From assembly GCF_032854445.1 (NCBI RefSeq), contig NC_088295.1, forward strand, positions 29,694,470 to 29,758,469: DNA of 64,000 nucleotides. The letters run 5' to 3'. Position 1 is the stretch's first letter. Each line of letters opens with the position of its first letter. Below, in pieces: positions 22,546 through 36,499 of the stretch. A program made the position numbers and the translations under genes. Under the pieces are notes generated by a model. The model saw nothing but the letters and a program-made list of their open reading frames with translations, was not told the DNA's origin and made no database searches. This DNA comes from Liolophura sinensis. Its lineage: Eukaryota; Mollusca; Polyplacophora; Chitonida; Chitonidae.

Positions 22546-24242
22546 TGGTCACATATTGTATTTTTCACGCAAATCCGTTATTCAAAGTAGCATCGCTGGC
22601 TTTGAACATTCTCCTGTTAACATGGTCCTGTCATTTGTGTATCTTCTTAAAATTCCCTGGGGAATATTTAATAAAACAGTCGACAAAAATATTGCTATTC
22701 TAATATTTCAGTAGTCGTCAAAGCCTTTCCGTTTATTGATGAAACAGAGAATTTCTGATTCAATAGCACTACTCCTGCCTTTGATTCTTGCAATGTCCAG
22801 CCGTCTTGCATGCATGTTCACCTTTGTGTTAGGCAATCAGCACAAAGCGCGCAAGCCAGGGAACATTCAGCGTAATTACATGACTGAGCAGATAACTCCG
22901 CCTTTAATACTAGCCATTTACAAGGTAACTAATAAAGATGCGAAAATCGTTATCTTCACACGAATCACGCTAAAAAGAATAAATGAACATGAAATGAAGC
23001 CCAATGCATAAAATGAACTGTTCGTCTCCACAGCATATAAAAATAATCATTTAAAGTGCATTTAACTGAATTATAAATTAATTCGCTTGGTGCATATGGT
23101 ATATTCACGTAACAATATCTTTATTTATTTCTTGTTTTCAGAGTTCACGTATCATATTACAGTCCGATATATGGTATTAATTTTGTTGACTTCAGTGCAA
23201 GCTTGAAAACACTTTTAGAATGTTTAGAAAGTCTTTCTGATTCAAGTTAAATAACTTCATGTTTAATGTTGAATCACTAAATGATAAGCATGAAATTTAA
23301 GTATTTTAAAGATATGACAGAAATGTGTAAAATGTTTTGTTTTTAAACTCTTGTTATTTACAGTCATATATCGGTATTGAGGAAACCGAGTAGACCGCTG
23401 AGAAAACACCGCCTTATCTTAGGAATATCCTGACAAAGCCGCCGACGTATCAATTTGAGCTGTTCTCTAACGTGTCATCTCCTCGTTTTACGGCTCACTG
23501 GCTGCGATAAGTGTTCCATAATTTAAAATGATACCTAACTAAAGTTTTGTCATAAATCAACTTCTAACTCTCCGTGGTAACACATAAAAACTGTATGTAC
23601 ATACACCGTGAATTCGCGACTTGTGAGCAGCATTGAAAGCCGTATATCGAGTGAATCATAATATTATGTACCGAATTCACGTGCTTGTAAAGTTGTGTCA
23701 AAGCGAATACAAGGCATAACTGTGTTATTTTTTCGGCTCTTGTCCATTGCTTGACAAACAACTTTATAGATAGCATTCAACATAGCAATCATCACCTATT
23801 TCACGTGAGTATACATCATTTCTCTCATATAAAATAACCATTATAATTGTAAATCAGTATTGCTAATGAGGTTTCTGGATATTGCGGTTTTAATGGTGAT
23901 TGCGGTGCTACTGTAATAAACCTATTTCTTTTGACTGGATTCCCAGCGGCACATATGTTGTCACTAACCAAGAGAGGAATAATGTCAGACCACTATAAAC
24001 CCTGCAAATTTGATGTAACATGGGTTAAACCAATGCAAATACTGGATCTGAAGAAGGCAGTGCGGATACGACAGAACACATACTACAAATTACCAATACT
24101 GAAGAGTAATGAAGTAAACCTCAGAAAATCACCAGTTCTCCCAAGTTACATGGGATTTTGTACGTTGCGATACGCTATGATATAAGTCGGTGACCAATCG
24201 CATCATGATTGACCGCTTGTCGATGTGTGCCTATTTTCATTT
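22546..24242. other. unassigned non-coding sequence, with R4 copy 2 at about 22,930-22,990
   Basis: Apart from the short R4 match (gatgcgaaaatcgttatctt at 22,937-22,956) I recognise nothing. Open frames of 60-91 codons (22,736-23,011; 23,564-23,776; 23,931-24,185) have no known domain. Confidence 0.45.
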
Positions 24243-24365
24243 GGGGGCGGACTAACTGAGGTAAATTAACACGAACCACCGTGCTTCGATGGTAACGTGT
24301 GACCATTTGACAACTGCCACAATGCTATGATTTTACTCTCTCTTCTATTGTCTTTTATATTTTAT
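24243..24365 (+). repeat. dispersed repeat R2, copy 2
   Basis: It shares ctaactgaggtaaattaaca, then ggtaacgtgtgaccatttga, then ttttactctct with R2 copy 1 (4,045-4,200), in the same orientation. Confidence 0.6.
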
Positions 24366-24806
24366 TGGCAAAATTGACGAGCACAATATTTCCACTTTAA
24401 ATAAGTCATCCTTAGAAGAATTGTGCCAAATAAATCACTTTTTTCTGTAGATGACTTAATATAAGTCGAAATGTTGAGATCCTCAAAATGAATTTCTCTG
24501 GAGTTACTTTTCTTATTTATAATGCTACAATGTTCTATGACGGTAGAAGTGAAAATTATAGCTTATCAAGCAGTGTTATTGGCTTCAATGTTTAATTGAG
24601 GAAATCAATATTGTCATGAATCCGAGGCGAGTTAAAATAATGATGTACGATTAATCGTCCGGCCGTATATCCACGCATCACGCTGGAATTTATCACAATG
24701 AAGAACATAATGCACCATCTTTCTTGAGTCAATACGGTACTTAGTTGTGAAACCGTTACCATCGTCACGGCTCACACGGGGAATGGGGAATTTCGTTACG
24801 CAGAGA
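24366..24806. other. unassigned non-coding sequence
   Basis: No feature is recognised. Confidence 0.4.
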
Positions 24807-25001
24807 TATTTAATTATTTATTTGATGGGTGTTTTACGCCGTACTAAAGAACATTTCACTTGTACGACAGCGGCCAGCATTACAGTGGGAGGAAACAGGG
24901 AAGACCCCGGGGAAAATCCACGACCTTGCGCAGATTGCAGTCAGATCTTCCCACGTACGGCCGGAGAAGAAGCAACCATAACCTGGAGTGGAGATAAAAC
25001 A
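24807..25001 (-). repeat. SINE-A copy, 5'-truncated
   Basis: Antisense: (ATTT)n tail, ttttacgccgtactaaagaa, tacgacagcggccagcatta, then cttcccacgtacggccggag and part of the B-box side. The head is absent. Confidence 0.88.
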
Positions 25002-25239
25002 CTTGCCTTAAATGGACAGCTAGGTAGCCATTTTCAAATTTATTAGGAAGGATTTACTATAATTGTCTTAAACAAAAGAAGTAATGGCTACAGCGAAACA
25101 TCTCAAATTTGTTTTCAGCCATACATATGACAACTCAGTGTTTTGGCGTGTTGTCATGCGCATAACTGTTTTGCGGTCGTTATTATTGCTGATTTCATGA
25201 AATACTATGATGCGGCCCCATCGCTTCCAGCTTGTTCAA

Positions 25240-25520
25240 GCCAAAGTCAGCGAAGTCAAGGTGTTCCCAGCAGTACATTGTCCACAAGAGTCCCTGTCGG
25301 CCGGCGCTCAACATGAAGGGGATAGTGCAACGGCTGGTTGACTCGTATCAGTAAAATCTGGTGGGGCGGCTTACATACCTTTGGTAAGCCGTCCCAGTGA
25401 AGCAGCACTAGAAAAAAGAGCGGTAGAAATCCGTCCTGCATGCACTCTAAGAATTCTTTCGTCGTCATATGACTGAAAAATTGTTAAGTACGACGCTACA
25501 CCCCAAGTACTCACTCACTG
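25240..25520 (+). repeat. SINE-B copy, sense, next to a SINE-A head
   Basis: The body blocks ggcggcttacatacctttgg, gagcggtagaaatccgtcct, tcgtcgtcatatgactgaaa and tgttaagtacgacgctacac end in a CTCACT tail. The tail abuts the SINE-A head at 25,523. The matching position in block Z2 has a whole SINE-A copy (42,749-42,989). This SINE-B therefore probably landed in, or replaced part of, a SINE-A that was already there. Confidence 0.82.
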
Positions 25521-25522
25521 GA

Positions 25523-28520
25523 ATTGGGTCATTGTGCTGCGCTAGCACGATAATCACTAGGCTACGGAGAACCCTTTTTTATGAATGCAGGATCTGACCA
25601 TTACACGCTTTACCCTTGATCAATTTTGTGTATTTACTTAGACACCTACTTCTCTGCTGTTTAACACCATAATCGAAAAAGTTCTTGTCAAACGACAAGC
25701 AAACTATATCGGTAGAAGATAAGTAGTCTTCAACGAACGTATATCTGCAAACGGCGATACAAGCGCAATGGACTGATTTTTATCACCTTGGGGGAGTGGA
25801 TTGTGAGAGCGGAGGAATATGGAAAGTTCCCATCCAAGACCCTCGTGTTCCTTAACCACTCAGCAACAGCCCGTTCGACAAAACCATTTGGTTACACAAA
25901 AGAGTAACTCAGGAACTGTGCGTTTGCAAGCATTTTATCTATATGATGTTTATAGCTGATATAATATCTTCTGCGTAAGACCGTTTTAACGTAGATGTAC
26001 ATAAACACCTGTACTAATTATTATGCGCCAGGATTGCGTACCGTTTGTCTCATCATAACACGCTCCCTCTGATGTCAAAAGAAACTAAGCTCACAACCGC
26101 TATGTGAAAAGTCAACATTAAAAGTTGGAAACCCATTCGGCTGGAAAAAAAAAGCATTTGATCCTTAGGATTGTCTGTATCTAGCCGACCGACGCTGACT
26201 CGTGATAAACAGCCAAAACTGGTATTTGTTCAGTTTTTACATAGCATTACCAAGTCTTTTTTGCAGCTTTGTCTTCAGCCCTCAGCGCACAGACAGCCGT
26301 GGTGTTTGTGTCAGCAATGTGGCATACAACACTGAAACGGTTACTTTCGGAGAGTTTCTATATGAATTCTTGGATTTGATAGGGGTACCCTTAATGAAAA
26401 CTTGCTTGTACTACATTCATCATTCACGTCTTTTACAGTTTCACACAAGTGATGTGTTGGTAATGTCCTTTATTCTCTTTTACTCAACTACCACTGACTT
26501 GAGTTCAGCGCCAGTAAAAACTAAGGTAGGCAAGACTGGAAGGCATCTGGAAACAGATAACTACTTGACAAGTTAAAGAAAGCAACAGGGATGTTCAGGT
26601 TCAGAAAACTCTTAATTAACATCTTCTGACTGTGTTAAGAAGTATATAAGGTTAGCCTCTCAAAAATTTGAAAACATATTTTAAATGCTGGACTCGTTCT
26701 TCTAGCATAAACACAAGATTTCCAACTCACGAACACCTGGGCCATCTAAAGGTTGTTAAATATAAGCCACAAACAACACTCGGAAGAGGTCATCGATCTA
26801 GAAATAATAAGATCCATAAGACCAGCTTGGCGGAAATAATTTGATTGCAACTGACCTCGTCTCTGAATTAAACCAGGACATACATGCAAATCGTATTAAC
26901 AACAGACAATGATGCCATATTGTTAGGCGCGGAAGCTACATCTAATCAAATAACTATACACAATGCAAGGCATCAGGAAATTAGGCCTCCAAGTTGTACG
27001 GATACACCCTCTGTCTTTTGTAGGTGACAAAAAGGAGATAAACGCATGGAAGCATTTTATCAGATCTTTTGTTCTGTTAAAAAAGACACAACAACTATTC
27101 TGTGGAGATAATAGTGGCTACTGGAGGGCCTATACTTTGACTTTTATACCCATAACGAAGAACATAGCCCATCCATTAAGTTAATTTTAGAGGACTTGCT
27201 ATCCATTCACTGTGAAGGATTGGCGAGGTAACAACTCCGAAATCGGCGTGCACTAGTTACACACAAGGTTACGGGCAATATCACATATCCCTATCCGCTA
27301 ACGTCGTGTAAGGTTTTTGTTATATCTACAAAGAAAATAAAAGACTTTAAAGTAAGATTAGGAGAGTTTTAGTTGGCTGAGCAAGCGAAAATATTTTGCC
27401 CTTGGATAATGTTTGTACCAATATTTCGCCTGGATTGTTACTCGGTTTGACGTCATTCCGATTTGTGAACAGAAATTTGTGTGTTTATTTGGTTGGGTGG
27501 AGGGGAGGGACATTGGTGTTTTACGCCTTGCTCAGGAATATTTCACCGATATGTCGTCGGTCAAATTACTGGTCGGAGGAATCCAGTCCGATACCCGGCA
27601 AACAATTGAGCCTTCAGATGTAAGGCTCGGGGACGTCTTAGCAACAAAGGTCAATGTGCAGTCACAGTATATCTGCTGAAGTGGTGTACACGATTTGAAC
27701 CTGGTTTGTGTTCCATTAAAAAAGCTAAGACTAAGATTTAGGTCTTAAGACTATGTTACTGAAACAGACAAACTATTGCCCTTCTGTGTCTGTTGTAGGA
27801 CACATGCGCTTAGTAGGCCTTTAGCGATGACAGTAATAAATTGCTTTTCCCTCTTCTCTCTTTTCCCTTTTCCAGCAACGGAATGTAATTAAACTTACTG
27901 CCATTCAAAAAAGTACACTATTTAATTACAGCATGACATATGTTTTTTTTATTCTTTTCGTCAACCATCTGCGAGGAATATTCTTTAAGTTTCGTTTTCC
28001 CATAGCGAGTAATTGGAAACAGTTTATTCGGACAGCATATTCGGAATTGAAGGCAATTGTGACTAGGTGTGATACTATTTACACAAAAGTGAGCGTGGCT
28101 CGCTGTAAAAAAATAATAACTGTGCACACTCCTGAAGCTCACTTCAATTTTCACACCAGTTTGTAATGAGCCACCTTGGATAGCATCTGCCTGTGCTAAT
28201 GGGACACTTACAGCACATTTTCTATAGATCGCATAAAGTAATATAGTATATACGATAATGCTCATGGGGGAGGGGGGGGGGGGAGAGCAAATACTCTTAC
28301 TGTATTGTCTCCATACAATATTTACTAAATTACTTTCTGAAACGCCAACAAATTGAATACAGTTTCTGAGGGTATCTAGTAGAATATTATGCCCGTACAG
28401 TGTGAGTACTGGGGTTTTACACGAAACCAGCTGTTATGTATGGAAACGCTGATTACATCTCTTTTGCTTCGTTATTTAATTTCAACAGCTTACCTGTACG
28501 ACATATTGCACTACGTAGGA
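25523..28520 (+). repeat. duplicated block Z, copy 1
   Basis: It aligns over its length, with indels, to Z2 (42,930-46,470). Paired anchors include cttcaacgaacgtatatctg with 43,190; ttctgcgtaagaccgtttta with 43,659; the ttgtcttcagccctc block; gtaggcaagactggaaggca with 44,197; tgcaactgacctcgtctctg with 45,236; and cataacgaagaacatagccc with 45,509. Open frames in it are not conserved between the copies. It starts with a SINE-A head (25,523-25,573) shared with Z2. It carries its own SINE-A insertion (27,482-27,612) that Z2 lacks. Divergence is considerable, so the duplication is old. Confidence 0.82.
27482..27612 (-). repeat. SINE-A copy, degenerate, only in Z1
   Basis: It contains ttggtgttttacgccttgct, caggaatatttcaccgatat and a recognisable but mutated body. 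At the matching place in Z2 (about 45,888, after gtgaacagaaatttgt) this insert is missing. That supports insertion after the Z duplication, or loss from Z2. Confidence 0.65.
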
Positions 28521-28761
28521 CGTGTGTACTAACGGGTCGTGTAAATATACGTGTTTTGCGGAATTAAACCCCAATCATTCGTTTCAAAGATTTAATGTGA
28601 ATAAATATGCATATAATATGCACATATATGTATGCAAATAAATTTAACACACCTGTAAAGTCATCAAAGAAATAAAAGAATGACAGTAATTATATCCCAT
28701 TGTTATATTTTGAACTGAACAGGTTCACACGTAAATTTCTGATTACTCGATAGAAAATCAG

Positions 28762-28886
28762 GGCCCAGTTTCACATTTGTTTGGTCGGACATTTGTCGTA
28801 CGATATTTTGCACGTCACTATTACCGTACCATTGTCCAATATGTGCGATTATCGTATATGTACGACATCTTTGTGAAACTTGGCTG
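28762..28886. mobile_element. small MITE, about 125 bp
   Basis: The ends are imperfect inverted repeats: ggcccagtttcacatttgt on the left and tttgtgaaacttggctga on the right. The right arm, read on the minus strand, continues aagatgtcgtacatatacga. That closely matches the fragment at 46,492-46,540. No coding capacity and no clear target duplication were found. The class is not assigned. Confidence 0.65.
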
Positions 28887-29079
28887 AGAGCTTCTGGTAT
28901 ATCCTGCCAGGCAAAGAGCAATCCGGCGTGGGTGTGGGTGTGTTTTGTTTTGTTTTTTCGTCAGTTTGGTTTTTACTAGAAAATTGATGTGAAGAACAAT
29001 CTGTATTCGCTTTATGCACATGTTGCGAAATTCAGTAACACCACACACATATGTGTATTAAATACTAGACAGTGGATTA

Positions 29080-32000
29080 CAACATTAACACAGTGCCTAA
29101 CATTTCAAAGGATTTTGAAAAGCCGCGAATGAGGAGTCCTCTTACTTGTCGTTTAGAATTGGTATTAGCTGCCCAATTTACAGAACTGCTTTATAGCATT
29201 TCTCTGATACACTGGTTTCAAGTTCTCCATGAGGAAATGCCTTTACCCAGGATAATAAAATTGATAGTTAAATTAAAAACAAATGTTTTGTCTGAAAAAA
29301 AAATGATTAGCTATTACAGCTTGTAGGCTAATGGCCACTGCGAATTCAAGATTAAAACTAACATAACATTACTCATCACTGAATTTTTTCATCCATGTTT
29401 ACTTAGATTGTACAGAGTAAGTACCACAGGAAAAAGGGCATGTATCGTGGGTCTAAATCAGTTCCGCTCCCTGGAATAAGGATTAGAATTTCATGCATTG
29501 CTTTTTCTTGTTTCCTTTTTTATGTTCACTTCTCCAAAGCTTTAAAACCGTGCTATTTGCTTAATGCATCTTGCGAAAGCACGTTTTGCTAAGCCAAACT
29601 GTTTTAGCAGATATATATATACTGTAACAAATACAGAGCAAATGGTTTTCCTAAGGGATGTGTCAACACGTGTCGGCGTTCGTCGCTCAAAAAAAGAGTT
29701 TCGGCGCAATTAAACTTCGGCAGAAAGTGCGGTTTTTAGTCCAAGTGGGAAGCTTTTCGAAAATGTGTTCAAGGCATCATGAAGCTAGCCGAATTTTCAG
29801 ATAATTCATCAGCAACCAATATTCGACGGTTAGGCAATTGCGATGGGTAGGCAGAGCCTTTCGGATGGAGAACTTTTTAGCTTTATACATGTGCTTACCA
29901 TACCGAATTCACCATTTGCCAGACGAGAGGGGTAAAACTAATCTGCAACACTGATATAAAATAAGCGTATTATGGTGAAGATCAGCTACAAATACATTTA
30001 CATATTTAGTTCTACCGTGTTTACACTGATGTAAATGACAACTCGATTATGACAATGTTAATGATATCTTGTGAGAATCTAATAAGTGTATTGGGTAAAA
30101 TGAGGTACAAACATGCTATTCTTTTAATTTTTAATTCGACCCTCAAAGTCAACATTTTGGAAGGCATAGGAACCCAGACCTCAAGTGTAATGCCAACTGA
30201 ATTAGAATCGTGGAGAAGCCTTCAGAAGACTTCCGTTCTTTCTGAGATAGAATATGGAATCCTTTCTGTGACAGAATATGAAATTTTCTGACTGACATTT
30301 TTTTATGTCATACATTACTCAGTGATTTTGTTTTGTTTCTTAGAGCGGCTATACATATTAACGAGACAATAAGAAATGAAATTTCCATTCCCTCCGCCAA
30401 AGCTAACACTTGGCGGAAAATCTTGTCATAAAATCAACTATTGTAACAAAGGTATCGGTTCTCAATTACATCTTTGTTGTAGTAGACACCCTTTAACAAT
30501 GTCTATTCTCGAACGATTTGATGGCTCACATAAAGACTTCACCAATCGTTTTTCTCTTCTCCAGACACTGTGGTTATATTCAGCTTCGTTTAATGTCACA
30601 ACGTATAATAGCACAGACGAATGTAAAAGTGCACCATAGAGAAGGCCATGTATACGCTAGTATTTCTCCCCACCTTCTTCAACATAGCTAGACTTTTCCA
30701 TTTGTTGGGGCCTGTGGGATTAACTATGATGTCGATTCCTGTCAGTTAAACCGGGCGCAAAGAAAAGACCTGGGTGAGAGGTAACTGATGAAATGAACTC
30801 GCCAACAGAATCTGTTTCAGAATCTTTTCTCAGGGGTTAAATTTTCTGAACAACTCAATCATCAGTCTGTTCTTTACTGTGGCTAAATTATCGCCGTAAG
30901 TTGGAGTTTAAATTAACAGTTAAATAAAGCCATAGACTTAACATACGAAAAAAATCTACCGAGATAACTAATGCAATTTTCTCAAAGTTACAACGGAGCA
31001 TGAGTTCCTTTTACCAAGTTTCCTTGATCACGTTCATTGGATACCTCCTATCCTTCTCTCTTAGAAGTGACAACTAGCTTGTCTACAAAACTACACCTTT
31101 CTCAGGGGAACTTTTAATCGGTAGACCAATAATGGTTTTGTCCAAGAACCTAAGTCACCGACTTGTAACTGTGCAACTGTGATGTCAAAGGATAACTATA
31201 TTAAATGGGAAGAGAAAAAGTAGTTATTATCAAAAATGAAAAGAAAATAAATTATTTACTCTCTGTACGTCAAACAAATTGTGTGTTGTATAAATATATA
31301 GCTGCATACAAATAAAGAAAGAGGAAAATAACAATTGGGACCATTGACTGAAAAACAAATTTTCCAAAGTAAGATTATCTAATGAAGGCTCCTTTCATTA
31401 AACAAAATCATTGCCATATGTCATGTCTGAATTAGTACCATTTATTATGAATAAATTTATAAAAGGGCGGTCGTTGTTTATGTATTTAATTTATGAACTT
31501 GAAACTGTTCCAATTTGAAACTGGAACCCTAGAACTGTTTTACACATTTGTCAAACACTATTTTGTCTGGAATAATTTGATCTGTTTGTGTAATGTGTCT
31601 TCGAGGGGCGGTCAGATATTTGAATTAAACATATGTACTTGAGCTATCAGTATTCTGTGGCCTACAGGGACTGAAAGGTCATCAGTAAGTAAAATCAATG
31701 CGTTTTGCTGAGTCCAGATAACTGATACCTCTGGTAAGATATTTTGGACCTAAACATCCACGATGGCCGTTTTTTTTGCAGACAAGTAGCCTATTTGCAC
31801 AATTGACGCGATAGGTACAGGTCAACATTTAATTAAAATGCACATAATTCAAATTCTTCAATGGTTGCAGAGAAGGGGCGTTTTATTTTAGGACCCACTT
31901 CACTATGTCTTGCTTCAGGGCAGAGTCAGAAGAAAAGATTGGAAACATGGTAGGTACTAGATTTTCTTTCAGCCTGAGGGTATTTGTGTTCAGAGAGTTG

Positions 32001-32130
32001 AATTCTGTAAATATCGGCAGAAATGATGAAAGATGTGACGGCTTTCGTTTAAATGATTTCCATAGTCCATTACAAGTCATAAAACTAGAAAATCAGACGT
32101 TTGAACTTGTGTCTAAGACAGGGCATCTTA
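29080..32130 (+). repeat. tandem array X, unit 1
   Basis: About 3.05 kb. In order it contains the SINE-empty site (aaatcagttccgctccctgg, 29,440), the lacking stretch described below, the caacattttggaaggca block (30,152), the 24-bp motif in two copies (30,241-30,290), the cttctccagacactgtggtt block (30,558), the caactgtgatgtcaaagg block (31,177) and the gtaagtaaaatcaatgcgtt block (31,685-32,100). It lacks about 0.85 kb that units 2 and 3 carry between the first two anchors. No frame is conserved between units, so I treat it as non-coding. Confidence 0.82.
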
Positions 32131-35100
32131 TGCATAACATTGTCACCTTTACAACGCTGCCATACATTGGAAGCGATTTGTAAGAGCTGCCAACGAGGAT
32201 TTCTGTTACTTGTCATTTCGAATTCGTATTAGTTGTTCAGTTGACACGACTGTGTCAATATGTCAACATTTAAATCACAGGCGTGATAGCGTTTTTCTAA
32301 TGCACTGCTTTCAAGATGTTCATGGGGAAATGTTTTCATCCAGGATAATAAAATTAAAAAATAAAAGACGTACAGCATAGAGAGCAAATCCAGAGCAGCA
32401 ACGACAGTGTGATAGACGTTCAGCATAGAGAGTAAATCCAGAGCAGCATCGACAGTGTTGGCAAATGGTCATATGTAACCGATGAAATACGGCCTCTTGT
32501 CAATTTACCTCAGTCAGGGTTTTATTCTAAATGTTCATGTAAATGCATACATAGTAGCATTCTACACACCCCTGCCACCATGGCTTAAGCAGAATTAGGT
32601 AAAAAAAAGCAGTAATGTTTACTGCAATTCATTAGACGTGACTGGTCTAGAATTACTCAAAATGTTATGTTTTCAACAAATGTTTTATCTGAAAGTAGTT
32701 TTTACTAGGTATGGCTGCTGCTAATGACTACTGCGAATGCAAAGTTAAAAGTAACACTCAGTGATGACTTTTCGCCCTTGTGTACTTGGGTGTACAAGGG
32801 TGCACTCTATATCTGTTTCGCTGCTTGGATTAAGGTTTAGAAGTTGATGCGTTGCTTTTTCTGCCTTTTTCATTCCCCCCAATGCTTAAAAGCTGTGCAA
32901 TTTTCTTAATGCGTCTTGCAAAAAAAAAAACTACGTCTTTCTAAGCAGTCCTATTTTGGTAGATTCATACACTGTTACTAAAACAGAGCAACTGGTTTTC
33001 ATAAAGTCTGTGTTTACATGAATCGATGTTCGATGCCCAAATTAAGAAATTCGGTGCAATCGAACATTGGCAATAGGTGGTGTTTTGAATTGTTCAAGTG
33101 ACCAGCTTTTCATAAATATACTCAACGCATTGCTTAGCTAGTCGCATTTCTCAGATTACACATTAGCAGTGAATGTTCGATGGGAAGCCAGAACCTTCTG
33201 GATTACTAAGACGTGTTTAGCTTAATTTCGTAAATGTGCCAACGTTACCATCTGTCAGCTGAGGGCAAAGATTCTAACCTTCCTGAAGAGCAGAGAATAA
33301 GCGTATTGGGTAAAATCAGCTACAAATATGCTGTTCTTTTACATATTTAATTCGGCCATGTTATACCCTGATATAAATGTCAGCTCGACTATGACAACAT
33401 TGATGATATTTTGTGAGATTTGTGACTTATATATAACGGCATCCTGGGTGTGTTGTGATCAATAAATTCATAGTATGCGATGCAAGCCTGTGGGATATAT
33501 TGCTCCATGACATAACTTTCGGGGTAGTGATCAGGTTACATAGATACATCACCAACACTATGAATAATTTATTTACAGTGTTAACTGTATGAAAGGCGAC
33601 ATCTTAGCTTGTACTGTTATAATAAACAGCAAAAGTATAGTGATTTAAATTCAACAGGTCGAAGCTCTCATTTACCGCATGCTGCAACATTAAGAACTTT
33701 AACAGCCACAACAGAAGTCTTTCTGGAATATAATTTCTGTTCGTCATACATGAAATGGCGTTTTCTTCCAAAAGAGCTGTCCATAGCAAGATTTGACTAA
33801 ATTGTGCTTGCAATATTCACAAAGTTAAATGATCATCTGGGTGAATCCTGCTCTTGTTCTTTCATGCTGTGAATGGGAAGCGTCTCCCGAACGTACACAT
33901 TCATTATTTAAAATGGTTCCATAGTTCTTGTCTGTTGATTTAGCTGGATCATTTGCTGACTATGCGCATCCTGACACTTTAATGTCATAGTGACATTAAA
34001 TTTAGCCATAATGCAAATCTCTGCTTATTCTTGTCGAGTTGTTAAGAGGCTTGCCATCCAGTAGTATAGTGTGCCTTGCTCTACATATGGGTTATATTAG
34101 AATGGCCGGTAACTTAGTAACGGTCGTTTGTTTACCTAAGGCACTCCGTTTTCTTCATCTTTAAAGCTGCCATATTAAATGAAAGCAAAACATTCAATCA
34201 AATACAATCTTATCAGTGTGAACAGAAATAAGAGTTTATATGGAAATATTATCCTCTATATTACCAGAAACAAGTTTCTATTGATCTGTGGTACCTGGTG
34301 ATGACCCTTTGAAAATGTCAGTATGTAGGCTTTATATGGTCTATAACAATTTGTTCTCAAAATCAACATTTTGGAAGGCACAGAAACCCAGACGTCAAGT
34401 GTAATTCCAACTGAGTTAGAATCGTGGAGGACTTCAGAAGACTTTTCTCTTCTTTCTGTTATAGAAAATGACATCCTTATAGTGATAGAATATGGAATTT
34501 TTTGAAAGATATTTTTGACATGAAACATTTCCTTTGATTATATTGTTTCTTAGGGCGACCATCTGTACATGTACAGGACTATAGGAAATGGAATATTCCC
34601 ATTATGCTGACGTTGAATTTGGCTACCCATGGTATCAAAGGCATCGGTTCTCCGTTGCAATTGTGTTGTGGCAGACATCCTTGTTATTCTACAGCGATTT
34701 GATGGCTCATATAAAGGCCTTGACAATCGTTTTCTCTTCTCCAGACACTGTCACTATATTCGGCTTCGTTTAATGTCAGGATTAATAGCATAGACGAATG
34801 TGAAAGTACGCCACAGTGGACGCTTCGTGTCCGGTTGTGTTTGTCCCCACCTTTTTCAACATAGCTAGATCACTGCGTTTGTTGCCGTCCAACGGATTAA
34901 GTATTATATAAATTACAGTCAGCTAAACCGTGGCGAACAAAGAAAAGACTTGGGTAAGACGGTAACTGAAGAAGTAAACTCACCAACAGACCCTGTTTGA
35001 AACGAGGCAGTTTTTTCCTAGGTGTTAAATTTTCTGAATACTTCAATCACCAGCGATTTCTTAAATGTGATTAAATTACCATAAATCACCATAAGTCGGA

Positions 35101-36165
35101 GTTTAAGGTAGTCATTAGACAACAGCAAATAAATAAAGGCAAAGACTTTAACACATTCAAGACATCTAATGCAATTTTCTGAAAGTTACTCCAGAGCATA
35201 AACTTTGTTTTACCAGTTTTCCTTGATCACACTTATTAAATATCCCCCCCATCTTTCTCTCTTAAAATTGGCAACTAGATTGTATTCAAACATACACCTT
35301 TCTCAATGGATTTTTCATAACTGTAGGCCAATGGTTGATGTTATTCAAGCACTTCAGCGTCTTTCAACTGTGCAACTGTGATGTCGCAAGACTACGAAGA
35401 GATAAATACTTAAAATGGGAAATGACAAAGCAGCTATTATTAAACATTATTAAAGTTTGCCATCCACTTACAACGTGTTACTCTCTAAGAGTGTGTAGGT
35501 GACGGTATCAAAACCGTGTTGCTAAAATAAATACCTGGATGCGATTAAACGAAGAAGTAAAAAAACAATTGAGACTGTTAACTGAAAAAAGGTGCCCAAA
35601 GTAAAGTTTCCTACTGAAGGATTCTTTCGTTTTACTGTCTCCAGATAACTGCTATCTTTGGTAAGATGTCAATGGCCGATTTATTGCTGGCCAGTAGACC
35701 TTTTTGCATAATGTTGGTCAAGATTAAATTGAAAGACACTTAATTAACAATTCTCCAATGGCTGCAGAGAAGGGGTATTTTATTCTTTGAACCCATTCCG
35801 GTGTGTCTTGCTTCAGGCCAAAATCAGAAGAAAAATCCGAAACATTGTAGGTATTCGATTTTTCAGCAGCTTGAGAGTATTTCAGATGTTCAGAAAGCAC
35901 ATTCTGTAAATATCAGAAAAAATGATGAAAGAGTTGACGGCTTTCGTTTAAAGGATTTCCAAAGTTCATAACAAGTCACAATGCCAGAAAATCAAATGAC
36001 GGCTGCGTTGTCCTACAAGGTGAGTACCAAAAAGCAGTACAAACAGACCGTACAAAAACTGCCAGGACTGTCACAGTTCGGTAAGCAACAGTATGTTTGA
36101 CTAGCTGTAAGGCGTAAGAATGATGTTGACGTTCAGAACAGACATGAGTGCGTTTGTGTCATCTA
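32130..36165 (+). repeat. tandem array X, unit 2
   Basis: About 4.0 kb, the most complete unit. Anchors are at 32,805 (SINE-empty site), 34,366, 34,448 (two 24-bp motifs), 34,738, 35,373, 35,641 and 35,764. It has a private insertion at about 32,358-32,675 that holds an inverted R2 copy and a 48-bp duplication. It ends near 36,165, where R1 and the Penelope-containing insert begin. Confidence 0.82.
32366..32540 (-). repeat. dispersed repeat R2, copy 3, with internal 48-bp duplication
   Basis: Read on the minus strand this matches R2 copy 1: ccctgactgaggtaaattga, then gaccatttgccaa, then ctctatgctgtacgtctttt. A 48-bp segment, starting at 32,367 and 32,415, is duplicated in tandem. The segment interrupts X unit 2 where unit 1 runs on from aggataataaaatt to aaatgtttt. 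Confidence 0.7.
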
Positions 36166-36499
36166 CGGTGGCCCGCATGAGAGCGAAAATTGGTCATCGT
36201 ATCGTTTTCAGGCTGCTAATTAAGAGGTGTACACGTAGGGGTAATTATAGATTAAGTCATAGCATCGCTAATTCTGGAAAAGCACACAGCAGGTAGGCCT
36301 AATGCATGGATTCGACAATGCTTTACAGGGCTTTTCAATACATAATCCAGGCAGGGGTTACCGGCATGACGTTACCCGGCCAGGCCTCCGCGATCGACAA
36401 GTTAGACAGAGGGTCTAACTTTAATCGAACTTTTTAAAATTGAACTAGCGAAGATAATGTTTTTTTAAAAGGTAGCTTACAGACTAACATAGCATAAAC

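Noticed and set aside
33978-33998. Short palindrome taatgtca-tag-tgacatta in X unit 2
   Set aside because: The arms are about nine bases and X unit 3 has only a degraded version. There is no context to call it a regulatory site.
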